Origin: Actibacterium ureilyticum
Lineage (GTDB): Bacteria > Pseudomonadota > Alphaproteobacteria > Rhodobacterales > Rhodobacteraceae
Length of the DNA stretch: 64,000 nucleotides
Direction of reading: 5' to 3'
Assembly: GCF_002285435.1 (NCBI RefSeq)
Contig: NZ_NSBT01000020.1
Span: 1-64,000, forward strand
Both the position numbers and the translations under genes were made by a program. Below, piece by piece: positions 51,708-62,120 of the stretch. The notes under the pieces were generated by a model. It ran no database searches. It worked only from the letters and a program-made list of their open reading frames with translations, and was not told the origin of the DNA. The first letter of the stretch is position 1; the number at the start of each line of letters is the position of its first letter.

Positions 51708-52763
51708 ATGACCGAATGCCTGCGTCTTTTCCGCCGTGCCGCCATGTTGTGGGTGTTCGTGATGCTGGCGCTTCCCGCCGCCGCGCAAGAGTTCGAAAAG
51801 AACATGCTGACCGGCGGGCCGACGGGCACCTATATCCAATTCGGGCGCAATATCGCGGATGTGGCCGCCAGCTGTGGCGTGACGCTGAATGTGCGCGAAA
51901 GCGCCGGGTCGCTCGAGAATTTCCTGGGCGTGCGGCAGCGGCGGTTTACCCAGTTCGGGATCGTGCAAAGCGATGTGCTGGAATATCTGCGCACCTATGC
52001 CGCCGACGATCCCAGCATCGCGCGGGCCATTGCCGGGGTACGCATCGCCTTTCCGCTTTACAACGAAGAGGTCCACCTGCTGGCGCGGCGCGATATCACG
52101 TCGCTGCAGGATCTGGCGGGCAAGAATATTGCCATCGGGGTGGCCGATAGCGGCACGTTCCTGACCGCGTCGCTGGTGCTGGACCTGGCGGGGCTGGACA
52201 CGGTCGAGCGTCTGACCATCGGGCCGGATGCCGCGCTGGAACGTCTGCTGGCGGGCAGCATCGACGGGTTCTTTTACGTGGCGGGGGCGCCCGCCCGGAT
52301 CTTTGCCGATCCTGCCATCGACGCGGCGCGGTTCCATCTGGTGCCACTGACCGATCCGGTTCTGAACGCGGTCTATGCCCCCGCCCGGATCGCGGCGGGC
52401 ACCTATCCGTTCCAGGAACAGGCGGTGGATCTGGTCGCGGTCAAGGCGGTGCTGATGACCTATGAATACGCCAAGGGGCGCAATTTCTATCACCGCGAAA
52501 GCTGCAAGGCGGTGTCGGATGTGGTGCATCTGATCCTGACCCGGTTCGACAGCCTGCGCGAAAGCGGCCACCCGAAATGGGCACAGGTCGACCCCAACGA
52601 TATCCCCCCGGGGTGGGAGATCGGCGCCTGCGTCAACGAGGGGCTGGCCGCCGATTACACACTGGATTGTTCGATGGCCGCGCCCCAGCCCGCCGGGGCC
52701 GACACCAGCGTGGCGAACCAGATCTATCGCTCGCGGATCTGCGAGGCGCTGGGCGGCTGCTAG
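51708..52763 (+). CDS. TAXI-family TRAP solute-binding protein
   Basis: 351-aa periplasmic protein with a signal peptide (LWVFVMLALPAAAQ). TAXI signature: NMLTGGPTGTYIQFGRNIAD, then LNVRESAGSLENFLGV and the binding-fold LQDLAGKNIAIGVADSGT. TAXI proteins bind acidic or amino-acid ligands for a fused DctQM permease, but no permease is next to it, so it is an orphan here. It follows the coiled-coil gene by 35 bases and may be co-transcribed. Confidence 0.85.
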   Translation: MTECLRLFRRAAMLWVFVMLALPAAAQEFEKNMLTGGPTGTYIQFGRNIADVAASCGVTLNVRESAGSLENFLGVRQRRFTQFGIVQSDVLEYLRTYAADDPSIARAIAGVRIAFPLYNEEVHLLARRDITSLQDLAGKNIAIGVADSGTFLTASLVLDLAGLDTVERLTIGPDAALERLLAGSIDGFFYVAGAPARIFADPAIDAARFHLVPLTDPVLNAVYAPARIAAGTYPFQEQAVDLVAVKAVLMTYEYAKGRNFYHRESCKAVSDVVHLILTRFDSLRESGHPKWAQVDPNDIPPGWEIGACVNEGLAADYTLDCSMAAPQPAGADTSVANQIYRSRICEALGGC

Positions 52764-52898
52764 CGGCCCGGACGCGGGTTTCGTTCAAAAACGGGTTCGG
52801 AACCTTCAATACCCGCGCCCGGTCTTTCCCTAGATTTGCAAGTCATCCGTGCGCGCTTTGCGGCGGGTGACCGGGCTATTTGATCAAGGGAGGAACAG

Positions 52899-54539
52899 AT
52901 GACCCAGAAGATTGACGCATTGGTGATCGGTGCGGGTGTTGCCGGGCTGTATCAGCTTTACCAGCTGCGGCAGGCAGGGTTCGACGTGCATGGCGTCGAG
53001 GCCGGATCCGATGTCGGGGGGACGTGGTACTGGAACCGCTATCCGGGGGCGAAATTCGATTCCGAAAGCTATATCTATCAGTATCTGTTCGACGAGGATC
53101 TGTACAAGGACTGGACCTGGAGCGAACGCTTTCCCGGCCAGCCCGAGATCGAGCGCTGGATGCACTATGTCGCCGAGCGGCTGGACCTGCGCAAGGATTT
53201 CACCTTTTCCAGCAAGGTCACAAGCGCCGATTACGACGCCGCCACCGGGCGCTGGCAGGTCCAGACCGATACAGGCGAAAGCTATGACACGCAGTTCCTG
53301 ATCGGCTGCACGGGCATGTTGTCGGCGCCGCTGGAAAACCGCTTTCCCGGTCAGGACAGCTTCCACGGGACCATCGTGCATACCGGGCGCTATCCCAAGG
53401 AAGGCATCGACCTGGAAGGCAAGCGGGTGGGCGTGATCGGCATCGGGGCGACGGGGATTCAGGTGATCCAGACCATCGCGCCGGTGGTCGAGCACATGAC
53501 GGTCTTTGTCCGGACGCCGCAATATGTGCTGCCGATGAAGAACCCCAAATACGGGCCGCAAGAGGCGCAATGGTACAAATCCCGATTTGACGAGCTGAAG
53601 GGAAACCTGCCCGCCACCTTTACGGGGTTCGAATATGATTTCGAACATAAGTGGGCCGATCTGACCCCCGATCAGCGGCGCGATGTGCTGGAAGAGATCC
53701 ACGCAGACGGTTCGTTGAAGCTGTGGCTCGCCTCGTTCGCCGAGATGTTCTTTGACGAAGAGGTCAGCGCCGAAATCAGCCAGTTCGTCCGCGAGAAGAT
53801 GACCGCGCGGCTGAAGGACCCGGCGCTGATCGACATCCTGGTGCCCAAGCCGGGCGATTACGGTTTCGGCACCCATCGCGTCCCGCTCGAGACCGACTAC
53901 CTGGAGGTTTATCTGCAGGACAATGTCGAGGCGGTGAATGTCCGCGACAACCCGATTGCCGAAATTGTCCCCGAGGGGATCCGGCTGGAGGACGGCACCG
54001 TTCATCCGCTGGATGTCATCATCATGGCGGTCGGGTTCGATGCCGGGTCGGGGGCGCTGGCGCGGATCGACATCACCGGGCGCTATGGCATGCGTCTGCG
54101 TGACGAGTGGAGCAAGGATATCCGCACCACGCTGGGCATTCAAAAATACGGGTTCCCGAACCTGTTCATGACCGGCGCGCCGCTGGCGCCCTCGGCCGCG
54201 CTGTGCAACATGACCACCTGTCTGCAGCAACAGACCGAATGGATCACCGATTGCATCAAGGCGATGCGCGACCGGGGCGTTTCGGTGATCGAACCCACCG
54301 CCGAGGGCGAGGATGACTGGGTCCGCCACCATGACGAGACCGCGAACGCCACGCTGATCGCCCGGACCAACAGCTGGTATACCGGGTCGAACGTGCCGGG
54401 CAAACCGCGGCGGGTCCTGTCCTATACCGGCGGCGTCGGGACCTATCGCGCCAAGTGCCAGGAGATCGCCGATAACGGCTATCCCGGGTTTGCGATGTCA
54501 CGCGCCGGGGCCGAGGCCGAAACCACCACCGCCGGCTAG
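52899..54539 (+). CDS. Baeyer-Villiger flavin monooxygenase
   Basis: 546-aa NADPH/FAD monooxygenase converting a ketone to an ester or lactone (CHMO type). FAD loop GAGVAG (residues 11-16), VGGTWYWNRYPGAKFDSES, the BVMO fingerprint around FHGTIVHTGRYP (FxGxxxHxxxY here, with Tyr in the usual Trp place), and NADPH loop GIGATG, plus a final ATG-type GVGTYR region. GGGAGGAAC precedes the ATG. An esterase and two AraC regulators lie next to it, as expected for ketone degradation. Confidence 0.9.
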   Translation: MTQKIDALVIGAGVAGLYQLYQLRQAGFDVHGVEAGSDVGGTWYWNRYPGAKFDSESYIYQYLFDEDLYKDWTWSERFPGQPEIERWMHYVAERLDLRKDFTFSSKVTSADYDAATGRWQVQTDTGESYDTQFLIGCTGMLSAPLENRFPGQDSFHGTIVHTGRYPKEGIDLEGKRVGVIGIGATGIQVIQTIAPVVEHMTVFVRTPQYVLPMKNPKYGPQEAQWYKSRFDELKGNLPATFTGFEYDFEHKWADLTPDQRRDVLEEIHADGSLKLWLASFAEMFFDEEVSAEISQFVREKMTARLKDPALIDILVPKPGDYGFGTHRVPLETDYLEVYLQDNVEAVNVRDNPIAEIVPEGIRLEDGTVHPLDVIIMAVGFDAGSGALARIDITGRYGMRLRDEWSKDIRTTLGIQKYGFPNLFMTGAPLAPSAALCNMTTCLQQQTEWITDCIKAMRDRGVSVIEPTAEGEDDWVRHHDETANATLIARTNSWYTGSNVPGKPRRVLSYTGGVGTYRAKCQEIADNGYPGFAMSRAGAEAETTTAG

Positions 54540-54545
54540 GGCCGG

Positions 54546-55430
54546 TTACTGCGCCCGCCGCCGAAAGACGGCGGGCGTTTGCCCGAACGCGGCCGCGAAC
54601 ATGCGCGTCAGATGCGCCTGGTCGGCAAAGCCGCAATCGACCGCGATGGCTTTGATCGGTTCCGATCCGGTGGCCAGCATGTGCCGAGCCCGCGCCAGGC
54701 GTTGCGCGGTGACAAACGCATAGGGCGGCTTGCCAAAGCTGCGGCGGAATTCGCGGGCAAAGCGGCAGGGTGCCATGTCCAGCGCGTCGGCCAGCGCCTT
54801 CAGGTCCAGCGCCGTGCCAAGATGGGTGTCGATGAAATCCACGATCCGGCGTTGCTGGGCCGGTGTCAGCCCGCCCGCGCAACCGGGCGGGGGGATGCGG
54901 ATCGCGGCATAGCGGCGCAAAAGGTGCACGATCAACCCGCGCGCGACGGCATCGACATAAAGCGCCCCGCCCAGGCCTTTGGCGCGGGCCTCGCCGGCGA
55001 TGGCCTGAAGCGCGTGGGTCATCACCGGATCGTCGGTGCGCAGCACGTCGTTCAGCGTCACCTGCGTCACGGCGCAATCCATCACCTCGCTCGCGACCTG
55101 GGACACCAGTTGCCCCGACAGATAGACATGGGTCACGTCGATGGGTTTGTGCCAGTTCCAATAGGCGCGCTGGGCCCGGGTCAGCAGCGACGCCGCGCCG
55201 GGCCCCAGCGTCTCGCGGGTCCAGCGCCCGTCGAACCGGCGCTGCATCGGGGTGACGCCGGTGCGATAGCCCACCAGCATGAAATCCTGCATCGCCGGAA
55301 CGATCACGTCCTGACCTTCATAGTGATAGGATCGCAGGGCGACGTTTTTCCATCCCAACCCGTCGCTGGCCAGCAGCACCCGGCCCGGCACCCAGTCGGG
55401 CAGTTCGGCATAGTCGATCAGATCTTGCAT
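54546..55430 (-). CDS. AraC-family regulator (BVMO side)
   Basis: 294-aa regulator with a C-terminal double HTH: LKALADALDMAPCRFAREFRRSFG and IKAIAVDCGFADQAHLTRMFAAAFG in shortened form (HTH1 at about 220-245, HTH2 at about 265-290). The N-terminal half (MQDLIDYAELPDWVPGR onward) is an AraC sensor cupin-like region. CAAGGAGGAGG lies ahead of ATG 55430. It converges on the BVMO gene with a 6-base gap. Confidence 0.88.
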   Translation of the reverse strand: MQDLIDYAELPDWVPGRVLLASDGLGWKNVALRSYHYEGQDVIVPAMQDFMLVGYRTGVTPMQRRFDGRWTRETLGPGAASLLTRAQRAYWNWHKPIDVTHVYLSGQLVSQVASEVMDCAVTQVTLNDVLRTDDPVMTHALQAIAGEARAKGLGGALYVDAVARGLIVHLLRRYAAIRIPPPGCAGGLTPAQQRRIVDFIDTHLGTALDLKALADALDMAPCRFAREFRRSFGKPPYAFVTAQRLARARHMLATGSEPIKAIAVDCGFADQAHLTRMFAAAFGQTPAVFRRRAQ

Positions 55431-55509
55431 CGCGCGCCTCCTCCTTGAACGCGCGACGCGGGAAGCGATGCCCGCCCCCCGCGCCGATTGTCGTCGAAAG
55501 GCGGTGATC

Positions 55510-56703
55510 TCAGGCCGCTTTGGCCGCTTCCATCGCCTGATAGACGGCGGTTTCGAAATCCAGATAGGCCGGGAACGAGACCGGATCGCCAAAGGGCAGG
55601 ATCTGTGTCGCCCAATAGCCGCCAAAGCCGTTCTTACGGTCGATCCAGTAAAAGCTGTTGGCCAGCCCCGCCCATCCGATCGCCCCCGCCGGGCGGCCCG
55701 TCGGCGCGGTCTCGACATTGACCATGAAGGTATAGGACCAGTCCTTGGCCAGGCCGGGGAAGAATTCGGCGTCGTTGGACAGGCTGGGGATCACGCCGGG
55801 CAGCATCGTCACCTTCTGCGGCGGGACCAGCGCCCCGCGCACGGCCCAGTCCACGGTTTCAGGCTTCAGAACCCGCCCATGCGGCCCCGCACCGTCGTTC
55901 AGCCACATGCGGATGAACTTCATGTATTCCGGCACCGTGCCATAAAGCCCGTGCCCGCCCATATCGACCTCGGGCGCATCGGGCAGGGCGAAATCGTCCA
56001 TCGGGGTCAGCGACCCGTCCGCGCCCCGGGCGTGGATCGTGGCGGTGCGGGTCTTCATCGCGTCGGTGCGGGTAAAGGCGATCTCGTCCATGCCCAGCGG
56101 GTCGAACACCTGCTCGCGCATGACCTGGCCCAGCCGCTTGCCGCGAATGCCCTCGACCACCTGGCCGACCCAGTCGATATTGGTGCCGTATTCCCAACGG
56201 GTGCCGGGATCAAACAGCAGCGGCGTTTCGATGCACGCGCGGCTGGCGCTGACCACCGACGGCTGGCCGTGTTCCTCGGCCAGGCGGTTGTAGGTTTCGT
56301 TGAAGAAATCATAGCCGAACCCGGCGGTGTGCAGCATCAGCTGGCGCGTTGTGATGTCGGTTTTCGGCGGCCGCAGCTTGGGCTGCCCGGCGTCGTCGAA
56401 CCCGTCGATCACCTGCAGCGCGCCGATGGCGGGGGCATAATCCCGCGCCGGTGCGTCCAGATCCAGAAGCCCCTCTTCGACACATTGCAGCGCGGTTGTG
56501 CCCGCAATGGCCTTGGTGGTCGAGAAGATCGCGAAAACGGTATCCGCGCTCATCGCGCCATCGCCCAGGCGCCGGTCGCCCGCCGCGCCGGAATAGATGT
56601 CGCCGTCGCGGTCGGTGACCATCGCGACCACGCCCGGGACCCGGTCCGGGCCGCTGACGGCTGTGTTCAGAACGGCATCGCAGGCCGCTTTCAGATTGCT
56701 CAT
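55510..56703 (-). CDS. Serine beta-lactamase-like esterase (family VIII type)
   Basis: 397-aa serine hydrolase of the class-C beta-lactamase fold. Catalytic Ser61-x-x-Lys64 (FSTTK) is clear, followed by [10 protein letters not shown] (the Tyr-x-Asn region) and a late [12 protein letters not shown] block. Family VIII esterases cleave short esters. Neighbour to the BVMO suggests it opens the ester formed from the ketone. ATG 56703 with GGGAGGAA upstream. Confidence 0.85.
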   Translation of the reverse strand: MSNLKAACDAVLNTAVSGPDRVPGVVAMVTDRDGDIYSGAAGDRRLGDGAMSADTVFAIFSTTKAIAGTTALQCVEEGLLDLDAPARDYAPAIGALQVIDGFDDAGQPKLRPPKTDITTRQLMLHTAGFGYDFFNETYNRLAEEHGQPSVVSASRACIETPLLFDPGTRWEYGTNIDWVGQVVEGIRGKRLGQVMREQVFDPLGMDEIAFTRTDAMKTRTATIHARGADGSLTPMDDFALPDAPEVDMGGHGLYGTVPEYMKFIRMWLNDGAGPHGRVLKPETVDWAVRGALVPPQKVTMLPGVIPSLSNDAEFFPGLAKDWSYTFMVNVETAPTGRPAGAIGWAGLANSFYWIDRKNGFGGYWATQILPFGDPVSFPAYLDFETAVYQAMEAAKAA

Positions 56704-56800
56704 GTCTTCCTCCCTTGGCATTCGCGGACTTCAGCCTAGAGCGCGTCGCCGGGGCGCACTGTTCGCAAACGGCAGCCGCTGTCCGAAACCGGAAGGAAAC

Positions 56801-57817
56801 TCAGTCGCCGCCCGGCCGGGCCCGCGCGCGGGTATGCGAGGGCAATTCGCCGAACCGTTCGCGATACCGCCCGGCCAGCGCGCCGAAATTGGCAAAGCCC
56901 CAATCGGCGGCGATGTCCGATACGGTGCGATGCGCCGGTGCGGTGCGCAAGTCGTGGTGCAGCCCGTCCAGCCGCCGCGCGATCAGGAAACCCCGGGGCG
57001 AGATCCCGCGAAACCGCCGAAACCCGCCCGACAGGGTGCGCGCCGACACGCCGACACGCTGGGCGATGTCGCCGATGGTGGGGGCGGCGCGGGCCTCGGC
57101 CTCCATGATCTCCTCGGCCTGCCGGACATAGCGCGGCGCGGCGCAACGGGCGCCCTGGTCCAGCACCACACCCGCCCCGGCGGCCCATTGGCGCAGGAGC
57201 TCCAGGCAGATGATCTCTTCCAGGTGCCGCCCCAGCGCGCCGTCCGCGGGCACCGGGCCGGGGCCGTTGAGCGTCCGCGCGGCATAGTCCAGCAACCGCA
57301 GCCAGGCCGATTGCGGCCCGCCGAACTTGATCCGGCTGGTCCAGAGCGTGTCGTCGGGCACGAAGCCGAACCAGCGCTGGGCCGTTTCCTCCATCACCTG
57401 ATGGGGGATGGTCAGGTTGAACTGCATGTGGTCGGGGTCGCCCTGAAGCCAGTAATCGGTGCGCGAACAATCCACCACGAAGCTTTCCCCGGCCCGGGTC
57501 GTGGCGGGCGCATCGTGGCTTTGGTGGCTGAGCGCGCCGCGCAGCGTGTTCAGCACCAGGATATTGCCGGCCTCGGGGTCGAAGCGGTCCAGATAGATGC
57601 CGGTTCCATAGGAAAACCGCGTCATCGTGACCCGCCCGGCCTTGGCCGAGATCATCGTCGCATCGGGGCGCGACAGCCGTTCCAGCGGACGCACCCGATA
57701 GGGCATATAGACGGATTTGCAGAATTCCTGCACCTCGTCCCAATCGGTCGAATGGGTCCGCCTGTCATGACGAATGGGAAGCCCCAGAGAATCCAGGACA
57801 AGTGCCTCTTCCAGCAT
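56801..57817 (-). CDS. AraC-family regulator (upstream of the esterase)
   Basis: 338-aa regulator. N-terminal sensor of the AraC_binding_2 type (KSVYMPYRVRPLER, FSYGTGIYLDRFDPE, FVVDCSRTDYWLQGD) and C-terminal HTH (IAQRVGVSARTLSGGFRRF and VSDIAADWGFANFGALAGRY). Same strand as the esterase and first AraC, 97 bases upstream of the esterase, so probably part of its control. Confidence 0.88.
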   Translation of the reverse strand: MLEEALVLDSLGLPIRHDRRTHSTDWDEVQEFCKSVYMPYRVRPLERLSRPDATMISAKAGRVTMTRFSYGTGIYLDRFDPEAGNILVLNTLRGALSHQSHDAPATTRAGESFVVDCSRTDYWLQGDPDHMQFNLTIPHQVMEETAQRWFGFVPDDTLWTSRIKFGGPQSAWLRLLDYAARTLNGPGPVPADGALGRHLEEIICLELLRQWAAGAGVVLDQGARCAAPRYVRQAEEIMEAEARAAPTIGDIAQRVGVSARTLSGGFRRFRGISPRGFLIARRLDGLHHDLRTAPAHRTVSDIAADWGFANFGALAGRYRERFGELPSHTRARARPGGD

Positions 57818-58040
57818 CTCGCGCTCCTCCTCGCGATGTGGAAACGGTGTCAGCCTAGCACGAAATCGGTCGCGATGCGGCCCTGTTGTCTAAGACTTTG
57901 GTGGCGGATCCCTGTGGGGCGTGGATGTTGCGGATGCCCGCGATACCCCGGTGCCTAGCCAGCGGGGGCCGATTCGTGGTCTAATGGTTCCGCGCCACCC
58001 GTATTCAGGCGCCTGAAATTTATTGTTTAAAGAGGTTGTC

Positions 58041-61000
58041 ATGGGACGTATTTTCACGGCGTTCTTCATCCTGTTCGCGTGCGCTGCGCGCGCCGAACCT
58101 TTTTCCGCCAACGATGTTTCCATCCTGCTCGAGGCACCCGCGCGCGCCAGCGATCCGCGCTTGCCGGTGCCGCAATCGATCCTGCCCGACGCGCTGGCCA
58201 CCGCCGCTGGTGCGGCTGTTGCGGCGGTCAACGATCTGCCCACGGCGGTGGCGCAGATCGATACCGCTTTGCTAACCGACCGCCGCGCGCAATGGCATGT
58301 GGCGTCGATCCGGATCGATCCGGGCGCGCCGGGGCTGGGCCATGCCTTTGCCCCGTTTGGCCGCAATCTGCAGATCCGGCTGGTGGTGCAGCCGGTGAAT
58401 TTTCAGGACCCCGCGCCAGTCCGGGACGAGGCGGTGCATCTGGTCTATGACTTTGCCCAGCCGGTGTCGGGCGCGAAACAGCAGGCCAGCGGATGTGCCT
58501 TTCGCGTGCTGCCGGACCAGGGCGACATCGATGCGTTTCAGGCGGCATTGGACGATCTGTCGGCGCTGAAACGCGATCTGGCCGCGCTGGGCGTGCAGAC
58601 GGATGGCGCGCCCTTGGGGGTGCATCCGGCGTTCGCCGATCCGGCCGCGGCAGAGCTGTTGATCATCCGGCTGGCGGCGTTTCTGGACACGCATCTGGAC
58701 GCTGGCCGCCTGTCGGCGCTGTCGGTGGCGGGGCTGCCGCCTGATGCGCCCGAGCCTTGGGTGTTCCTGGCGCTGCAACGCGACGGCGACGGGTTCCGTC
58801 CCATTCCCGGCCCCGCCATCGCCCAGCCCGCACAGACAGGTGCGATCCCGAATTTCCAGCAGATGCTCAGCTTTCTGGACGACCCGCAGAATGGCGCGGT
58901 GGTGCCGCCGGGCCTGACGCGGAACGGTCAGCCGGTCGATTGTCTGGCGAATTTCCTGCTGCCCGGGCTGAACCTGCCGCAGCCCGATGGCGCGGCGGGC
59001 GTGGCGACCAGCACCCTGTTCGGTGCGGGGGCCAACAGCCCCGAAAGCGCCGCGCAGGTCGCCTCTGTCATCGCCGATCCCGAGCGCGCGCATTTCTTCA
59101 ACACCGATTGCGTCAGTTGCCATACCGAGACCCGGCGCGCGCTGGATGCCGCGCCCGATCCCGGTGCGATGGCCGCGCAGATCGCCGGGGCCGAAGGGAT
59201 CGTGGCCGATGATCTGCCGCGCAGCCCCGATGGGATGGGCGACCGGTTCGACCGGTGGAACATCCGTGCCTTTGGCTGGTTTCCGGGCTTTCCGCCCACG
59301 TCCGGCCGTGCCCATGCCACCGTGACCCGCCGCACCGCGCGCGAAACCGCCGAAGTGGTGGCATGTCTGAACACCGGTGACTGGGCGCGGACCGACCGCC
59401 CCTGCATGGCCAGCGACAGGGCGCAGGTCATGGATCAGGGCTGGCCGGATCAGATCCGCCGCATGTTCTATCACACCAGCCAGGGCGGCGCGATCATGCC
59501 GCTGTCGTGGTTTCTGGCGCTGGACGATCCGGCGGGCGATGGGCGCTTTGCCGCGCCCGAAAACCTGGCGCGCTACGGGCTGTTGCCGTCGCCCGCCGAT
59601 CAGGCGAACCCCCATGGGCTGCCGGTCGGGCTGGCGGTGACGGATAACGGCGCGGGCGAACAGATCGGGCTGAACTGCGCGGCCTGCCATACCGGCGAGG
59701 TGATCGCGGGCGGGCAGCGGCTGCGGGTGGATGGGGCGCCGGCCAGCTTCGATTTCGACCGTTTCGCCACCGATCTGGCCCAGGCGGTGCGCGCCACGGG
59801 CCAGTTGCGGTTTGACGATCCCGCCGGACCGCAGCCCGCGCCGCGGCTGGCGCGGTTCATGCAGACCCTGGGCACGATCGATCCCGCGGGCCTGGGGGCG
59901 CCGGATGATTTCGTGCCCCGCTTTCTGGCCTTTGCCAGCGCGTTTTCGGGACAGATGGCGCAGCGCAGCCCGGCGCATCCGTCGGGGCCGGGGCGGGTGG
60001 ATGCGCTGACCCAGATCGTCAATGCGATCGCGGTCAAGGATCTGGGCATCGCCGCGAACCTGGCGACCCCGCGTGCGCCGACCAGCTATCCGCCGCTGTG
60101 GCTGGCCGACCGGCTGGAGTTCGTACAGTGGAACCTGGCCGTCGCCGATCCGTTCGCACGCAACGTGGGACAGGCGCTGGGGGTGTTCGGCACCGTCCGG
60201 CTGGACCCCGAGGCGCTGTTCGATTCCTCGGCCGACAGGGCCGCGCTGGAGCTTTACGAGACATGGATCTCCGATCTGGCGCCGCCCCCCTGGCCCGAGG
60301 ATCTGCTGGGCCCCATCGACGCGGATCTGGCGTTACAGGGCCGCGATCTGTTCGCCGCCGGGTGCGAGGGATGCCACAACGCGCCACCCTTCCGGATGAC
60401 GCCCGCCACGGACAACCTGACCGGCGCCGCGTTCATCAAGGTGGGCGCGATCCCGTCGGCCGTGGCGCAGACCGACGCCGCCTATACCCGCGCCTTCACC
60501 GGGCGCTGGGCGGTAAGCGGCCCACTGGCCGAGCTTGCGGGTCTGCCCCCCGTGCTGCCGGCGGCGGGGCTGTTGCAGGCGGTTGTCACAGGGGTGGTGG
60601 ACAAGGCGCTGGCCACCGGCGGACCGGGGGGCGCCCGGCGTTTGCGGCCCGCCGATCACCCCGATTGCACCCGCAACCGCCCGGCGGACGCGGTGCCTGC
60701 GCCCTGCGGCTATGCCCCGCCGTTTGGCGGCGGGGCGTTGAAGGCCGGGCCGCTGATCGGGGTCTGGGCTACGGGGCCTTACCTGCATAACGGGTCGGTG
60801 CGCACGGTCTATCAGGTGATCTCGCCCCCGGCCGAGCGCGAGGCGGTCTTTTTCATCGGCGACCGCACCCTGGATGCCGGGCGTCTGGGGTTTGTCAGCA
60901 CCGAGCAGGACGGCGCGTTCCGGTTCGATACCCGCGTGCCCGGCAATGGCAATGGCGGGCATTTCTTCTGGGAAACGCCGTTCACCCACGAACAGAAGCT

Positions 61001-61052
61001 GGCGATCATCGAATACCTGAAGGACCCCGCGCGTTTTCCCATGGACCGCTAG
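58041..61052 (+). CDS. Very large exported multi-heme cytochrome c
   Basis: 1003-aa protein with a signal peptide (GRIFTAFFILFACAARA) and three CxxCH heme-c sites: CVSCH (Cys357), CAACH (Cys546) and CEGCH (Cys775). The C-terminal half (MTPATDNLTGAAFIKVGAIP, then GPLIGVWATGPYLHNGSVRT) has the 'cytochrome c, N-G-S-V' tail seen in large c-type oxidases and rubber-oxygenase-like (Rox) proteins. The first 350 residues lack a recognised domain. AGAGG precedes the ATG. Free-standing and divergent from the AraC gene; redox role and substrate unknown. Confidence 0.8.
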   Translation: MGRIFTAFFILFACAARAEPFSANDVSILLEAPARASDPRLPVPQSILPDALATAAGAAVAAVNDLPTAVAQIDTALLTDRRAQWHVASIRIDPGAPGLGHAFAPFGRNLQIRLVVQPVNFQDPAPVRDEAVHLVYDFAQPVSGAKQQASGCAFRVLPDQGDIDAFQAALDDLSALKRDLAALGVQTDGAPLGVHPAFADPAAAELLIIRLAAFLDTHLDAGRLSALSVAGLPPDAPEPWVFLALQRDGDGFRPIPGPAIAQPAQTGAIPNFQQMLSFLDDPQNGAVVPPGLTRNGQPVDCLANFLLPGLNLPQPDGAAGVATSTLFGAGANSPESAAQVASVIADPERAHFFNTDCVSCHTETRRALDAAPDPGAMAAQIAGAEGIVADDLPRSPDGMGDRFDRWNIRAFGWFPGFPPTSGRAHATVTRRTARETAEVVACLNTGDWARTDRPCMASDRAQVMDQGWPDQIRRMFYHTSQGGAIMPLSWFLALDDPAGDGRFAAPENLARYGLLPSPADQANPHGLPVGLAVTDNGAGEQIGLNCAACHTGEVIAGGQRLRVDGAPASFDFDRFATDLAQAVRATGQLRFDDPAGPQPAPRLARFMQTLGTIDPAGLGAPDDFVPRFLAFASAFSGQMAQRSPAHPSGPGRVDALTQIVNAIAVKDLGIAANLATPRAPTSYPPLWLADRLEFVQWNLAVADPFARNVGQALGVFGTVRLDPEALFDSSADRAALELYETWISDLAPPPWPEDLLGPIDADLALQGRDLFAAGCEGCHNAPPFRMTPATDNLTGAAFIKVGAIPSAVAQTDAAYTRAFTGRWAVSGPLAELAGLPPVLPAAGLLQAVVTGVVDKALATGGPGGARRLRPADHPDCTRNRPADAVPAPCGYAPPFGGGALKAGPLIGVWATGPYLHNGSVRTVYQVISPPAEREAVFFIGDRTLDAGRLGFVSTEQDGAFRFDTRVPGNGNGGHFFWETPFTHEQKLAIIEYLKDPARFPMDR

Positions 61053-61073
61053 CGCGCGGGGGGGGCGCGGCGG

Positions 61074-62120
61074 TCAGATCGCCTTGTCGTCGCTGTCGAA
61101 GAAATGCAGCCGCTCGGGCGGGGCGATCAGGCCGATCCGCGCGCCTTCGCGGACCGGCGTATCGCCGTCCGCGCGCACGGTGATCCGGCCCAAAGGCCCG
61201 CAATCGACGATCAGGAACGTATCGGCGCCAAGGTATTCCAGCACATCGACCGTGCCGTCGGCGATGCCGTCGCCCGGGGCGCCGATGCCGATATGTTCGG
61301 GGCGGATGCCCAGCCTGACGGCGGGGCGTTCCCCGGCATAGGCGCCGCCGCGCCCGCCCGCCAGCGTGAACCGGCCGCCGTCGGTCTGGCAGTCCATCAC
61401 GTTCATCTTGGGCGAGCCGATGAACTGCGCCACGAACAGGTTCGCGGGCCGTTCGTACAATTCGCGCGGGGTGCCCACCTGGGCGATCACGCCGAATTCC
61501 AGCACCACGATCCGGTCGGCAAGCGTCATCGCCTCGACCTGGTCATGAGTCACATAGATCATCGTCCGCTTCAGCGTTTGGTGCAGCTTGGCGATCTCAT
61601 AGCGCATTTCGACCCGCAGCGCGGCGTCAAGGTTCGACAGCGGCTCGTCGAACAGGAACGCGGTGGGGTCGCGCACGATGGACCGGCCGATGGCCACACG
61701 CTGCCGCTGCCCACCCGAAAGCGCCTTGGGCCGGCGATCCAGATAGGGTTCCAGCTTCAGCACGCGGGCGGCCTCGTGCACCTTGGCGTCGATCTCGGCC
61801 TTGGGGGCGCCGGCGGTCTTCAGCGAAAATCCCATGTTTTCGGCCACCGACATGTGCGGATAAAGCGCATAGGACTGGAACACCATCGTCAGCCCGCGTT
61901 TCGACGGCGGCTCGGCGGTCTTGTCGGCGCCGTCGATCAGAAGCCTGCCACGGCTGATCTCTTCAAGCCCGCCGATCATCCGCAGCAGGGTGGATTTGCC
62001 ACAGCCCGAGGGGCCGACAAAGACCACGAATTCGCCATCCTCGATTTCCAGGTCGATGCCCTTGATCACCTGCAGGGTGCCGAACCATTTTTCGACCTTG
62101 TCCAGGGTTATGCTGCCCAT
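61074..62120 (-). CDS. Sugar ABC transporter ATP-binding protein (UgpC/MalK type)
   Basis: 348-aa ATPase of the CUT1 family. Walker [11 protein letters not shown]-loop [15 protein letters not shown] signature [13 protein letters not shown], Walker [12 protein letters not shown] and switch THDQVEAM are all intact. The C-terminal OB/TOBE region ([10 protein letters not shown]) is present. Last gene of the minus-strand operon; its 5' end overlaps the glycosidase gene by 13 bases. Confidence 0.93.
   Translation of the reverse strand: MGSITLDKVEKWFGTLQVIKGIDLEIEDGEFVVFVGPSGCGKSTLLRMIGGLEEISRGRLLIDGADKTAEPPSKRGLTMVFQSYALYPHMSVAENMGFSLKTAGAPKAEIDAKVHEAARVLKLEPYLDRRPKALSGGQRQRVAIGRSIVRDPTAFLFDEPLSNLDAALRVEMRYEIAKLHQTLKRTMIYVTHDQVEAMTLADRIVVLEFGVIAQVGTPRELYERPANLFVAQFIGSPKMNVMDCQTDGGRFTLAGGRGGAYAGERPAVRLGIRPEHIGIGAPGDGIADGTVDVLEYLGADTFLIVDCGPLGRITVRADGDTPVREGARIGLIAPPERLHFFDSDDKAI

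Noticed and set aside
52884-54332. 482-codon minus-strand frame opposite the BVMO
   Set aside because: The plus frame carries the FAD and NADPH loops and BVMO fingerprint.
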